Of a DNA stretch of 64,000 bases, positions 52,734-64,000 are shown in pieces. Where the stretch lies: NCBI RefSeq assembly GCF_019649055.1, contig NW_026570221.1, positions 1,302,001 to 1,366,000 on the forward strand. Reading direction: 5' to 3'. The translations under genes and the position numbers were made by a program. Source of the stretch: Paramacrobiotus metropolitanus. Its lineage: Eukaryota; Tardigrada; Eutardigrada; Parachela; Macrobiotidae. Within the stretch, counting starts at the first letter, position 1, and every line of letters starts with the position of its first letter. Under the pieces are notes generated by a model. That model did no database searches and had not been told where the DNA came from. It saw nothing but the letters and a program-made list of their open reading frames with translations.

Positions 52734-55302
52734 GAGCCACTTCTGAATGTGCAGCACATGGATGGGCTGTTGCGTCTAAACCGAGCCTACCGCTTCATGA
52801 GGCAGGTACCTGACGACCATCTGGTATCGAAGCAATTTCCAAATTCTCCGATTCGCTGTTGCAATTTTCCGTAGACTTTGTATAGCAATGTACTTTACAA
52901 TTTTCTTTAGAACCTTAATGTTTTTTTTTAAATCGAAATAATTTTGTTAAAACCCCTCATTTAGGGTATCAAATGGTACATACATAGATAACCTGGATTC
53001 GTGCAGTACTGTGTTCCGGGTAGGTGCGCAAACGCGGTGACCACACCCCCTCTTATACTTTTATTATAAAGGATTAGTGCACAGAAATAAGTATAACTTT
53101 TTTCACAGTGAGTCGTACCCGATAGCATATAACTCACTGTAAAAAAATGTGGCAAGTTGACTCGGCAATACAGTACTGCTCGTTGAACCTAAACCTTAAC
53201 TCTTCCCAGTTCGGCAAACATTGGAGAGTCATCGCAACCTGCCATTCATCCAGCCATTAGCTTGAAAAAAGTCATAAATTGACCATGCAAACGTTATCCA
53301 CGCGAAGGCGAAGATCGAAGCTAAAAGTATTGAAGAAAACTCTTTCTGAAAAGCTTCACAGCTGAGGTCATCAGCTGAGATGAAAGAAAATGATAGCTGG
53401 TTTCGTTGAAAAATGTTCAGTTTTACTGAATGCAAGCTTAAACGCTCTAATAACACTTCTAACAGTGAATTAAAAACCTGCGATATCGAAAAATGTTTTA
53501 ACCCACTGACGCCCATTGGTGTTGGGGCGCAACATGGTCTTCAGAATGATTTTCTCAATGACCCACAGAAATTAATCGACATGTCAAAGCGTAATTAGCT
53601 TTACGTGACTGCACAGTAGCAATAAAAAAACTAGTCAAGCTTGTATCCTAAGTTACTCAAGAACCACGGGTTCGGGAAAGTCGCTAATTTCGAGTTTTCT
53701 GACCTTCCGAAGGTCCTGGCAATTAACTAATTAGTACCTGAGTCAATTAGTCTGAGATTTAATTTAGTAATGTGCAATCAGTAATGCTGCACTAAGAAAT
53801 GCTTAGCACGGATTCTGAAAGTTAAACAGCAGATGGCCACAGTACATCAAAGTCTCATGCTGCGAGCAGACACCATTGGGCACGCATAGCCCTAAAGTAC
53901 GGGCGGGCGCCATTTCGACATATAGTTATCATTATGTAAGTCGGATAAGGTCCTGTCAGTTCAGACTTATAACATGCTCCCCGTGGCACCGCTTGCCGAA
54001 ACTCTTTCAAAAACGATTTCGTTGAGCGGCACCCTTGGCGGTCGGCTATTACCCTTCCGCGAATGAATGGGTGTCCGTTTCCGGCCACTGAAACCTTCAA
54101 GATAATCCAGCGTGGTAGTCGATGTTTTATTTTCTATAACCGTGCAGTACCCCTGTGAGCCGGCATGATATTCCTGTAGTCTACCATGCGCACATTGCAA
54201 TCCACTACAGTTTAGATCAACTTGACAAACGCAGCGGTGAAGACGTGCAGAACCTGAACACGTCAGTGCACTGTGTCGTGGATGATCGCCACTGTAAGAA
54301 ACATATATCCGGTGGTGACCTTTTGCGACACCGGCATATTACTAAATTCCGACTATGTTGTGTTCCAAGTTGCCTCTACTTCCCAGCTTCATTGCAGTAA
54401 ACGCAGTTAGGGTTGTGGCCGCAAAGATGCAAAGGCTATGGACGACATTCATGAAAATGAAACATCCATGCTCACGCTTATATTTATAAGCGTGAGCCAT
54501 GCAGCTCGGCATGCCATAAAGACTAGAAACACCTGTTACGTGAAGGTTCATATGATGCCTAATGGATCTTTTAGGAAAGAAAATTACTGTTATGGATCCT
54601 GAAAGAAGGCTACTTTTGCAGTATCTAGTTACTTATCAGTTACTATATCATACGAAAACCGTTTCTTTATTTTTCTGTTTTTGCTGACCAGTGGTCAGTT
54701 AAATGATCACTGCAATACCCTCGTTTTGAAGTCCATCTGACGTACTATACGATGAAAGTGTTTGTTTCGGTCAGTCAGTTTTCGCCGAATTATTATACAA
54801 CTTAGCGTTTTTATGGTTAGGACCGTCTACGCCCAATGGTGTTGCTAAACACCCATGTCACCGTCGGTGACCTATGGTCAGTACGTAATCCCAAAAATTC
54901 CCTTTTTTAATTGAAATTTTTCATCGAGAAATCCCAGTTTTCATGAAGAAACTCCCACCCTTCGGGCAGTGAGCGTTGGAGGGTTAACCAAGTGTGTAAC
55001 CCAGCCGAATCAACTCCTATTGATTGTTCTTGGTTTAGTAAATTAAATAAGAAGCCGGTGACTGTTGAACTTAATTCCTCTGATATTAAGGCTTCCGATA
55101 TCGAAAATATCTTGAGGAAGAAGAGCACTGCTATTGTCAATTTGACAAGCGGCACATGGTCATTAGCTGCGGGGGCGGGCTTAGCAGTTACCACGCCCAT
55201 GTCTCGTTGGTGGATTGTTCACGCGCCACCATGTATTGCCATATTCGTTAACCATGCAGTATACTCTACGGAATAAGTTAAATCAAGTACTGATATAAAA
55301 AT
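52734..55302. other. Copy B of the gene-poor segment 28577-31149
   Basis: Carries the second copies of the truncated foldback (53104-53175) and the 28-bp hairpin (54470-54497). Small ORFs differ from copy A only by one-base indels. No gene called. Confidence 0.55.
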
Positions 55303-58160
55303 TGCAATCATGAATGTTCTTTATTAGCACAAGCCAGTCACAGTGCAAATTTTGTTATTAAAACAAGATTAATTATAACAGGAAAATTTCTCTTAAGTTG
55401 TCCGTTACATCCATAGTTCCAAAAACGGACACCGCATTTCCCCGTTGAATTTCGATAGACAGACGCTGGCGTAGAAATTCATGTGATCGCGGTTCACCAG
55501 TGTGCTGCTGCAGTCGCTTGCCGATTTCCTTCACTAGAGCGGATGCCGACTTTCCCCATGGCCCGAGTGTTTCGAAGGCCAAGGGCGCGAAAATGTATCT
55601 GCCGTCAAGGTACGCGTAAAGACTGGTCTTCCTGTCTTCGGCATGGGCAGCGGCGGATCCAGCGGTTGCCGAAGTGGACTTGATGTGCGATGGGGCGACA
55701 GTGTCGACGCAAGTGACGTCCCAGGCTAAACACATGCCACGTTTCCAGGCGAACGTCGTGCACCCGTCCGGGCGACGATCGGACGTGTGGGATGTGCCGC
55801 GGGGCTCGAGCTTCGCTGGGATACCCGCCGAAACTAATGATCGGCAGACAATACTGTTTAACCCGCCATGGCGAGCGTGTCTACCGGCAGAGAAGGAGCA
55901 TGACAGCCCGTGGTGGCCATAAACGTCAACTGGTTTGCGGCATTTTGCACATGAGTGTGCTTCACAGATTACTGCGCCCAGCCTTAGACCGACTGAAATC
56001 TTTAAAGTATCGTCATCGAGGAGGTTTCCAATGTGTGCCGAAGGCAGCGCATTCAACCAAATGCCGGCTTCTGGTTTAGACTGGGCAAGCAGGCGGGCTC
56101 TGTTAATTTCGTCGTCGCGAAAAACGTTCAACAATGTTGACAGCGACGCATTGCAGAGCGGTAGGTCCCATGGTCTCTGAGACTTTTGGAAGTTGAGTTC
56201 GGGGGGATCTGTCTGGCCACTCTTCACTTTCCACTGTTCCCGTGCAACAGTAGTGTCCACTGCAGCGTGATTGGGAAGAAGCAATGACATTAGCGCAGAT
56301 GCGGAATGAATCGAAGCCAAGTAGGCTGGGAGAGCTAATTCTTCCGCTCGACGAATGCCAATACCACCTCTGCTCACGGGGAGAGACGCTTGCCGCCAAC
56401 ACGGATAATCATTCTTGTTGGTGCGCACATTGCACAAGGTCTGAAAACACTCGCGCGTAACTTCGTCAAGCTGGTAGAGCTGTTGCGGTTGCTTCCACGC
56501 GTTGCAGCACCGTAACATGTACACAATCTTAGGGACGCCAAGGCAATTCTTCAGCAGGAACAACGCGACATGGGCGGGTAGAAGCTGCAGTCGCTCGCAT
56601 GCCGACTTCAACAGGGTGGATTTCTCAACAATTGCTGGGCCGATAGCATCATCCAAAACTGGCGCGCCTAGTAATGAAAATGTTGACCTAGTTAAAATCC
56701 GCAGTTTTGGATGTCTTTCAACAAAATATTCCACGACTTCGTTCTGTTGTTCCACCGTTCCCCCACCGACAAAAAGTTCACATTTCGCCTCGTTGACAAC
56801 CAAACCAATAGCCTGCGCGCGTTCAATCACTTGATCAAAGGCTTGGGCCACTGTCGCTGGCTTGCCGCCCATGGTTCCGTCGTCCAAAACCAAGCGTTCA
56901 GCTCTGCCTTGAGATTGGTCACAACCGGGAGAAAAGCAAGACAAAATAATAGTGGGCCCAATGGATCTCCTTGCTGTACGCCGGATTCCGACGACAGGAG
57001 AAAATCTTCTAGGAAAAGCGACGAGTGGTGTCCGTATGCTAACTGGAGAAACTTACTGTACTCCGGGAGGTGTTGCTTCCCAGCATTGAGCACGGCCTCC
57101 CTAGATACCGTATTGAAGGCGTTTCTGAAGTCCACTTTCAAAATTACCGTAGGTTCAGCTGTACATGATTCCAAAAAAATTCTGGTCGCGTGTACTATGG
57201 CTTCTGCCCCGCCTCGAACATTGAAGCCGAGCTGCTGTGGCGATAGGATGGCTGTTACACGATCGGCCACTCTGGAACAGATGATTCTGGCTGTCAACCT
57301 GCGCAGCGTTAGTCCAACCGCAATCGGGCGCAGGCCTCCATCCTTCTTTCGTAAAGCGAGTAACTTTCCACCAAAGAAATTAGGACGGACATCGTCAGGT
57401 AAAGTTCCATCGACAACCAGGTTAAGTACAGCGGCTAGCGCACGTCAGAATGTATGTACGGCAGCAAAAACCTCGGCCGCAGTAATAGGTGGCGCTGCAT
57501 CTAGTGGCGGACCGAGCTGAGGCGGTAATGGCGGGGGTGGGCATTCTGGATGTTTCTCCCTTAACTCTTGTAGCACATCAGGAGAAGCGGGAGCGATGGC
57601 ATCCGTCGACAAATGAGACGCATGGCCCCGAGATGCAGCCGTCATCTATCTTTTGACCAACTCTTCGAGCCAGGTCTTCACTGTGAGGCCGTTTCTTTGC
57701 GGTGTCAGGGGGTGGGGTAGGGGAGAGTTCGGCGTCCCGGTCGTACAACTCCAGGTTTCTCTTTACCACAGCTACCAGGGATTCGCTTCGCTCAGACTTT
57801 GCCTTCGTCGGGACACGAAGCGTAGATGGGGCGAAGGAGAGCAGCTTTAGCCAGCAGGATTTGTCATTCTTTGTGGCGACCCGCTGGAGAACCTTCTGGA
57901 ACGACGTTCTGGCGGCAGGCCGTGCACCGTGTGGTATGCGCCGCATAACACGTTCTCTCGACGGCTTGAAAGGCTTGTCCGACGGGGGCGGAGTCGGTGC
58001 AGCTCCTGCGGCGTTACCGGAGGATGCAGTTAGGACGGGAAGACCAGATGAGCGAGACTAGCAGGCCTTCATGTGGTTTTTGATGCCAGCCCCTTTCGAA
58101 AAAAACTCTTGACAGTGGGGGCATGGTTGATCACGTGGGAGAACCATAGTCAAATGCCAA
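55303..58160 (-). pseudogene. RLE retrotransposon N1, second copy
   Basis: Same element as 31150-34010 with ATG at 58146. The TAG (58060-58058) and TGA (57447-57445) are shared with copy A. From 56944 to 55373 one long frame is intact through the RT palm end, CCHC motif and endonuclease to the true C-terminus, unlike copy A. In exchange, it lost one base in the A-run next to the FLDDG active site (near 56888) and bases near 57612-57630. Confidence 0.85.
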
Positions 58161-58510
58161 ATGGGAGCGACTAACCTGATGGGTTACAGAGGACGCGGGA
58201 TGCCAGGAGGATCAGGCCCGCCGGACCCGTAATGCGGTGCGATCATGAATTGAATATCGTTAAGTATTCGTCAAAAGTGAGACAGTCAGAAAATGGCAAG
58301 TGTGCGAATTTATTTCACCTTGGGTCACATCTGCTGGCAATCTCCGCGATGCTTGAAATGCCCAACCAAGTTTTGCTTAAATTATGAAATCGTTTACGCC
58401 CGGACCTTGCATTATGGGCAAGAACAACAAACAGGACATAAAAAAAAGGCTATTGTCACGCGGGTACAGGATATAAAATTGTACAATACGGCACGCTACG
58501 TGCCGCTGAA

Positions 58511-60142
58511 ATAGACTGTTTTGCCTTGCACTCCAGCCAGTCGTGGCGTCTTTGAAAGCAGCTTTAAACGCCTGGTTTCTGGATGACGGAACCATGGGCG
58601 GTAAGCCAGCGACAGTAGCACATGCCTTTGCGGAGATCATTCTGAAAGCCCGTGAAATCGGCCTAGTTGTGAACGAAGCAAAGTGCGAGCTTCATATTTC
58701 CGGCGGAACCGAAGAAGCCCGAAACGATGCTGTAGCATATTTCCAGGAGATGTACTCGAAACTACGCATCCTGACAAATGCCGACTTCCTGTTGTTAGGT
58801 GCACCGGTTTTGGACGATGCCATCAGTCCAGCTGTAGCCGAAAAGTGCGCAACAGTTAAAATGGCGTGTGATCGGTTAGAGTTTTTGCCACGTCACCAAT
58901 CACTCTTCCTACTCAAAAACTGTCTAGGGGTCCCAAAAATCATTTATATGCTGCGCTGTTGCAATGCATGGAAACAACCGCAACAACTCTATCAACTGGA
59001 TGAAGCAGTGCGGGTGTGTTTTCAGTCATTGTGCAACGTACGCACGTCGCACGACGACTATCCGTGTTGGCGGCAGGCGACACTACCAGTGAGCAGAGGC
59101 GGTATTGGCATACGCCGGGCGGAAGAATTAGCTCTCCTGCCTTTTGGCATCGATTCACTCCGTATCCGGCTTAATATCACTATTGCTTCCTGATCACCCT
59201 ACTGTAAATGTTTCGGCCGATTCTGAGTTGTGGAAAGTCAACGCGCGACTGGCAGAATGGCAGGACTCCCGGAGCAAAATGTCAGAAAGGTACAACGATC
59301 ATGGGACCTTCCGCTATGTAACACATCACTATCCACACTGTTGGACATCTTTCGCGATGACGAAGTTAACCGGGCCCGCCTCCTCGCACAGTCGACACCG
59401 GAAGCCGGCATATGGTTAAATGCCTTGCCCTCGGCACACATCGGCAACCTCCTGGACGATGACACCGTGAAGATATCAGTCGGCCTGAGACTGTGAATAT
59501 CTGTGAAGCGCACTCATGTTCTAAGTGCCACAAGCCCGTTGATGTGTATGGCCACCACGGACTGTCCTGTGCTTTCTCAGCCGGAAGACATCCACGCCAC
59601 GGCGGCTTGAATAGTATTTTGTGCAGATCGTTAGTATCAGCCGGCATCCCTGCAAAATTGGAGCCGCGAGGTACATCCCACACATCGGACCGTCGCCCAG
59701 ATGGCTGCACCACGTTTGCGTGGCAACGCGGTATGTGTTTGGCGTGGGACGTGACCTGCGTGGATACTGTTGCTATGTCTCACCGGAAAGCCACATCAGT
59801 CACTGCGGGATCCGCCGCCGCGCAGGCGGAGGATAGAAAGGCGGGACTGTACTTGTACCTACAGGGCAGATACATCTTCGTACCGCTGGCTTTTGAAACT
59901 CTCGGACCATGGGGACAATCAGCTAGCCGTTTAGTGAAGGAAATTGGCAAGCGACTTCAACAGCATACGGGTGAGCCTCGCTCCCATGAGTACCTCCGTC
60001 AACGTCTGTCGCTGGAAATTCAGCGAGGCAACGCTGCTTCCGTTCTCGGTACAATGGAAGGAGCGGCAGCATTAAATGAAATTTTGTTATTTTGATTTAC
60101 TGTTTCAAAACTGTGATGTTACCGCATTTTGTGAAATAAAAA
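58511..60142 (+). pseudogene. RLE retrotransposon N2, second copy
   Basis: Same 5'-truncated element as 34365-36000. The C-terminal half (59493-60095) is one open frame with CCHC motif and endonuclease signature; copy A has a break there. Instead it lost bases near 59137-59147. The stop before CCHC (about 59495) is shared. Confidence 0.8.
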
Positions 60143-61246
60143 TCCAAGACGAGAAGAGACTGGCACAATGCTCGCCATTATTTTTTATGCCTCATCCAAC
60201 AGTCTTATTAGTAGTTATTACTACTTTAGACTATTATAACTTTGATTAGTGTCAATAAGTTATAATGCACATAGTACTACATGTTAAAATGCACATACTG
60301 TTATGATATTGATGACAGTAAACAATCGCAAACAGGATCAACAAAGCATCCTACAGGTATGAGGAAAACTTACGTGATTCTACTTTTTGCTGTACTGTAA
60401 ATATTCCGATTACATTGCACTATCGTACTCTTCTGCAATGGTTAATAAGCGCTTCTATGTGGAAATATCTGTAATGTGCCAGAGCGAAAGGCATCTAAAG
60501 TGGGACTCGGGATGAATCCAAGGGCGAAGATTTCGACGGAAAAGATCCCGCTTAGTGAGCGATGCTATAAGAATTGCGAACAGTACTACAACACACGACG
60601 TCCGATAGCTACTGCAAACTTTACTCTCTGTTGACAAGTGAAGACTCTCAGCTAGCGGACTGCACTCATATCCGCATTCACATCCGCATTCGCCACGTAG
60701 TGAGCGACTGACAGACAGAATCGGCTCTAAAGCCGAGAACAAAAGACCAGCTAGAGACAGCACAGACAGAATCCCAAGCGAAGCCGCAGCCGCCATGGTG
60801 TACGGAGTACAGCCATCGCTCACATGCCTCTGGGTGGGATGCCGAGCTCCGTTGAGGCTCAACATCCGCCCGAACCACGATGAATCCAAATCGTTGGCTG
60901 TCTGTGTGCTCTGCTGCTAATAAAGACATCAGATTCTCTTACTTCATTTTATCACATCAAGTCTATAAAAGACAGTTCCAAGTGTACCATGTGAAATAAA
61001 AGATTCTTTATAAAAATACTATCCAATCAACAGTTAAAAACAGAAAAACAATAAGAGATCAACAAAAGCAGTAATCAAATGTAGACTAGGATCCTCCATT
61101 AAACTCGCATAGGTCACCGGTCCTGTCCACCGTTTCCAGCATCTTTGGCCAGTTCCGCTCCATTGAGCAATCCCGCTCCGCTTGAGCACTTCTGCGCATA
61201 TGTAATGCGACTTCCGTCACATGAGATCCGCTTGAGATTAGATGCG
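60143..61246. other. Copy B of the segment 36001-37102
   Basis: Contains the conserved 144-codon minus ORF (60455-60889) of unknown nature. No gene called. Confidence 0.45.
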
Positions 61247-61255
61247 TATCGAATG

Positions 61256-64000
61256 GGCCAGGGTCAAAAAGAGGGAGGAATTTTGTGAGGGAGGAATTTC
61301 ACTGTGGTCAAAAAGAGGGAGGAATTTTGCTGTGGTCGAAAAGAGGGAGGAATTTTTCGAAGTCGAACTAAAGTACTCGGAGACCTCGTACCCGGCTCTC
61401 CGAGGTCGCCAATGCGATTTTAACTGTAAATATACAGTTTGACATGCTGAGTCGAACTGAAGTATTGGGGGACCTCGTACCCGGGTCCACGAGGTCGCCA
61501 CTGAGATTTTCACGATATATATGCAGTCACAAGTGCTAAATCGAACTGAAGTATCGGGAACTTCCGACCATGTTCCTGACCATGCTAACAAAACCAACAT
61601 TACTAGCATGCTCCGACGAGTGATGTCCGGTAGCAGCAAGTATATTTCCTCACACAAAAGAGTGCTGAACTTTTCTGGCATTTTATTACTTGATTCGGGG
61701 AACAACGCAAATTTAAAAATTGTTTTTGCGAACAGAATACGTTTCTATTGTGGGAACTGGTGAGGTGCTCATCGCCTTCGTCATGGATGAATAGCTGGTT
61801 AACGCAGTTGAGTTGACCCTTGCCTTATTGTTCGGATTGCAAAATTAAAGAAAGTGCTGTGCAATTCGACAGACTTTATAGCGGCTTCATTGTTGCTGCC
61901 GTAGCCCTGTATACAAAATCTTAAGAAACATAAGAGTCGTACGAAAATCTAGAAAAATATAATTTAATTTATATATAAAAACATTAAAACATAAGAAAAC
62001 AAGCAAACCAAAGGCAATAAAAATATAGGAGTATATTTTGCTATGAACTTTAGAACCTTTTCTTGCCAAAAGGCGATCCCCGTCCGACTCAGTATAAGCA
62101 CCATATGGGATGAGGTCATCCGGATCACACCGCCTAATATGATTATACCGAGAACTCGTCACTGGTAACTTTCCAAAAATGTAGTGGAATAAGTTCGATG
62201 AAAAAACGGCATTGAAATTTTGAAACGTTGCGGTTGAAAGTGACCCTCAGAGTGTGGGTCTTGGAACGGGCATTGCAGTTTAGTTGGCATACAAGTTCAC
62301 TTTGCCGAGATTTTGTAATAATATCGTAACTATTGTTTACTTCTTTTAAAAAAGATTTTAAAAAAGTATGAGCCATTTTTTCATGCGAAATCTCAAATTT
62401 ATTGTAGAACGAAAAGAAAAGAAACAAAAATGTTCGCAAATTTTTTGCATTTGCATCGAGGGTAAGCAGTTATTATCGAGTTCGCTTATTCTTGAAGCAT
62501 GCAAAAAATTGCTCTTTTGTGGTAGATACTGGGCATGCTGCGATGCTGAATCTGTGACTGAACAGAAGGCGGGCATTTAATTACGGTTAGACTCTTCGTT
62601 TATGTTAAATAGGGGCAAATTGGCATTATAAACTTGTACATCACATGAAGTCAAGGGCGAAGGCTTAAGTTACTAACGTAATGAAGAAGCATCGGAATCG
62701 GACACGGGATTTGGCTACGGTCATTTACATCTTCACTATAACATACAGAAATCACTGCTCTGCTGTTGCTTTGTGCTTTTTCTTCAAAATTGTTCCACTG
62801 CATAAATTTTGAAATTACTCAGTAACAAAATTTACCCGTCAAATATCCACCAACACATAAATCGCAACGTCTTTATTACAAATCAAGTAACTCTAAGTTC
62901 AATCTTTGAAGCGATTATCCTTTTTAAAAACTGTGATATAAAAAATTGTGATATAAGTGTTTTTGAAAATTTTTGAACTGCATGAGATTCAAAAAAGTTT
63001 TTTAAATTTAGTGCTGTGACATTGCAGAAAGTTTTAAAAATTTCTGTAGCGGTCCAGAATAACAGCAAATTCCTTTTTTATTTGCGTTGTGAGTTCAAGG
63101 TACCGGGTGGCTGGACTAAATGGCCGTCACCGTTTTTCGTTTGACTTTAGCGAACTACTTGCCGCTCCTGAAAGTGTTCACACCCATTCGACAGACAGTT
63201 TTATCGACTCCTAGGAAGGCTACAGTTTTCTTTTTAAAATTCACACACTTTTGTTATACCCTGTATCGAATAAAATTGTGAAAAAAGTTTTCGTGTCCCA
63301 GTTCGGAAGATTCGAACTCTCGTGGCCTTTCGTCGCCGTCTTCGTTTACAATTTTCGTTAAAAAAAACAGTTTGCGCGAGATCCTTTCGCAAATGTCGGT
63401 AAAAAAGTTTCTTACAACAAAGATAGTTTGCGGATTATTAGAGAATTCAGGGAGCGCGGTCGGCGTTCTACAATTTTTTTGCCAACCGACGTCGCTAAAA
63501 TTTTGTTCCTGCAGTAAAGAATCAAGGAACATTAACCCTGCTCGGAGTAACATGACATTAAAAACTCGGCTTGGCTGATAAACAGTTATTTTTATTTGGC
63601 AAGGGTGAATTCGAATTCTTGCATTCGGATCATCGTTCAACTATTAGGTGTTACGACTAGTTTCGCAAAGCAGTTCATAAAAAAAGTAAAGATTTTTCAA
63701 AACGTCGAACTAACTGAACTTGTATATGCAATAAACATTCCTTTTCGAGTAAAACTAATATGGAGCCCTTCAGCGAGGTCGATCACTTCGGCCGCGTTAC
63801 GTTTCGGCCGAAGCTCACGTCTGACAACACTCATTTCGGCCTCCGCTCATTTTGGCAACGGCACATTTTACCGCCTTCGGTTTCCCAAGTTTTCCCTGTT
63901 TATGTTATTTTCTTAGCTTTTCTTGGGTTTTTAGGTTTTTTTGGGCCATATTTCTTAGGTTACTTAGGTTTTCTTAGGATTTCCTAGGTTTTCTTGTGTT
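61256..64000. mobile_element. Long-TIR transposon, second copy (cut by window end)
   Basis: The left TSD TATCGAATG at 61247-61255 is followed by the left TIR from 61256. One GAGGGAGGAATTTTTA unit (16 bp) present in copy A is missing. The interior continues into the nested inverted repeat; the right TIR is outside the window. Being in both copies, the insertion predates the duplication. Confidence 0.85.

Larger units (their letters stand above)
42584..64000. repeat. 18.4-kb tandem duplication unit, copy B (extends past window)
   Basis: Second copy of 24217-42583, here up to the equivalent of about 39,864. It contains two extra segments, 46128-48619 and 49432-52722. Elsewhere identity is very high; substitutions are rare (for example G/A at 24512 versus 42879). 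Confidence 0.9.

Overview
The window looks like intron-containing animal DNA rich in mobile elements. I saw no bacterial operon features, rRNA, tRNA or CRISPR array. The one recognisable host gene is a receptor-type (natriuretic-peptide-receptor-like) guanylyl cyclase with many short introns. A tardigrade or similar small invertebrate is possible, because such cyclases are known to be expanded there, but the sequence alone does not fix the taxon.

About 1-18.4 kb is GC-rich. It is filled, on the minus strand, by one very large Ty3/gypsy-type LTR retroelement whose 3' end lies beyond the left edge. Reading from right to left it has: a promoter-like leader; a disordered ORF1; a gag with coiled coil, capsid, Gly/Tyr/Gln and RGG repeats and a CCHC knuckle; a textbook -1 frameshift signal (slippery heptamer plus pseudoknot); a pro region with retropepsin; linkers; RT, RNase H and integrase; and an AT-hook tail. 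After pol come an unusual second block of ORFs (ORF-X, ORF-Y) preceded by a strong splice acceptor. Many single-base frame breaks and seven in-frame stops interrupt the frame.

About 18.4-21.8 kb is AT-rich, with a foldback repeat and a 1,025-bp tandem duplication. At 21.8-26.7 kb lies the cyclase gene. It is broken off inside its catalytic domain by a fragment of Polinton/Maverick-type DNA polymerase B and then by a truncated RLE-type (R2/R4/NeSL-like) non-LTR retrotransposon.

From 24,217 onward the sequence is an 18.4-kb unit (24,217-42,583) followed directly by a second, nearly identical copy (42,584 to beyond 64,000). Each unit carries the 3' part of the cyclase, the polymerase fragment, three related RLE retroelement remnants and a 4.5-kb transposon with about 650-bp terminal inverted repeats and a 9-bp target duplication (Mutator-like in form). 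The second copy also holds a 2.5-kb AT-rich segment and a nearly intact young RLE retrotransposon (49,432-52,722) flanked by an 11-bp target-site duplication. The two copies differ mostly by single-base homopolymer indels, so part of the apparent decay may be long-read assembly error.
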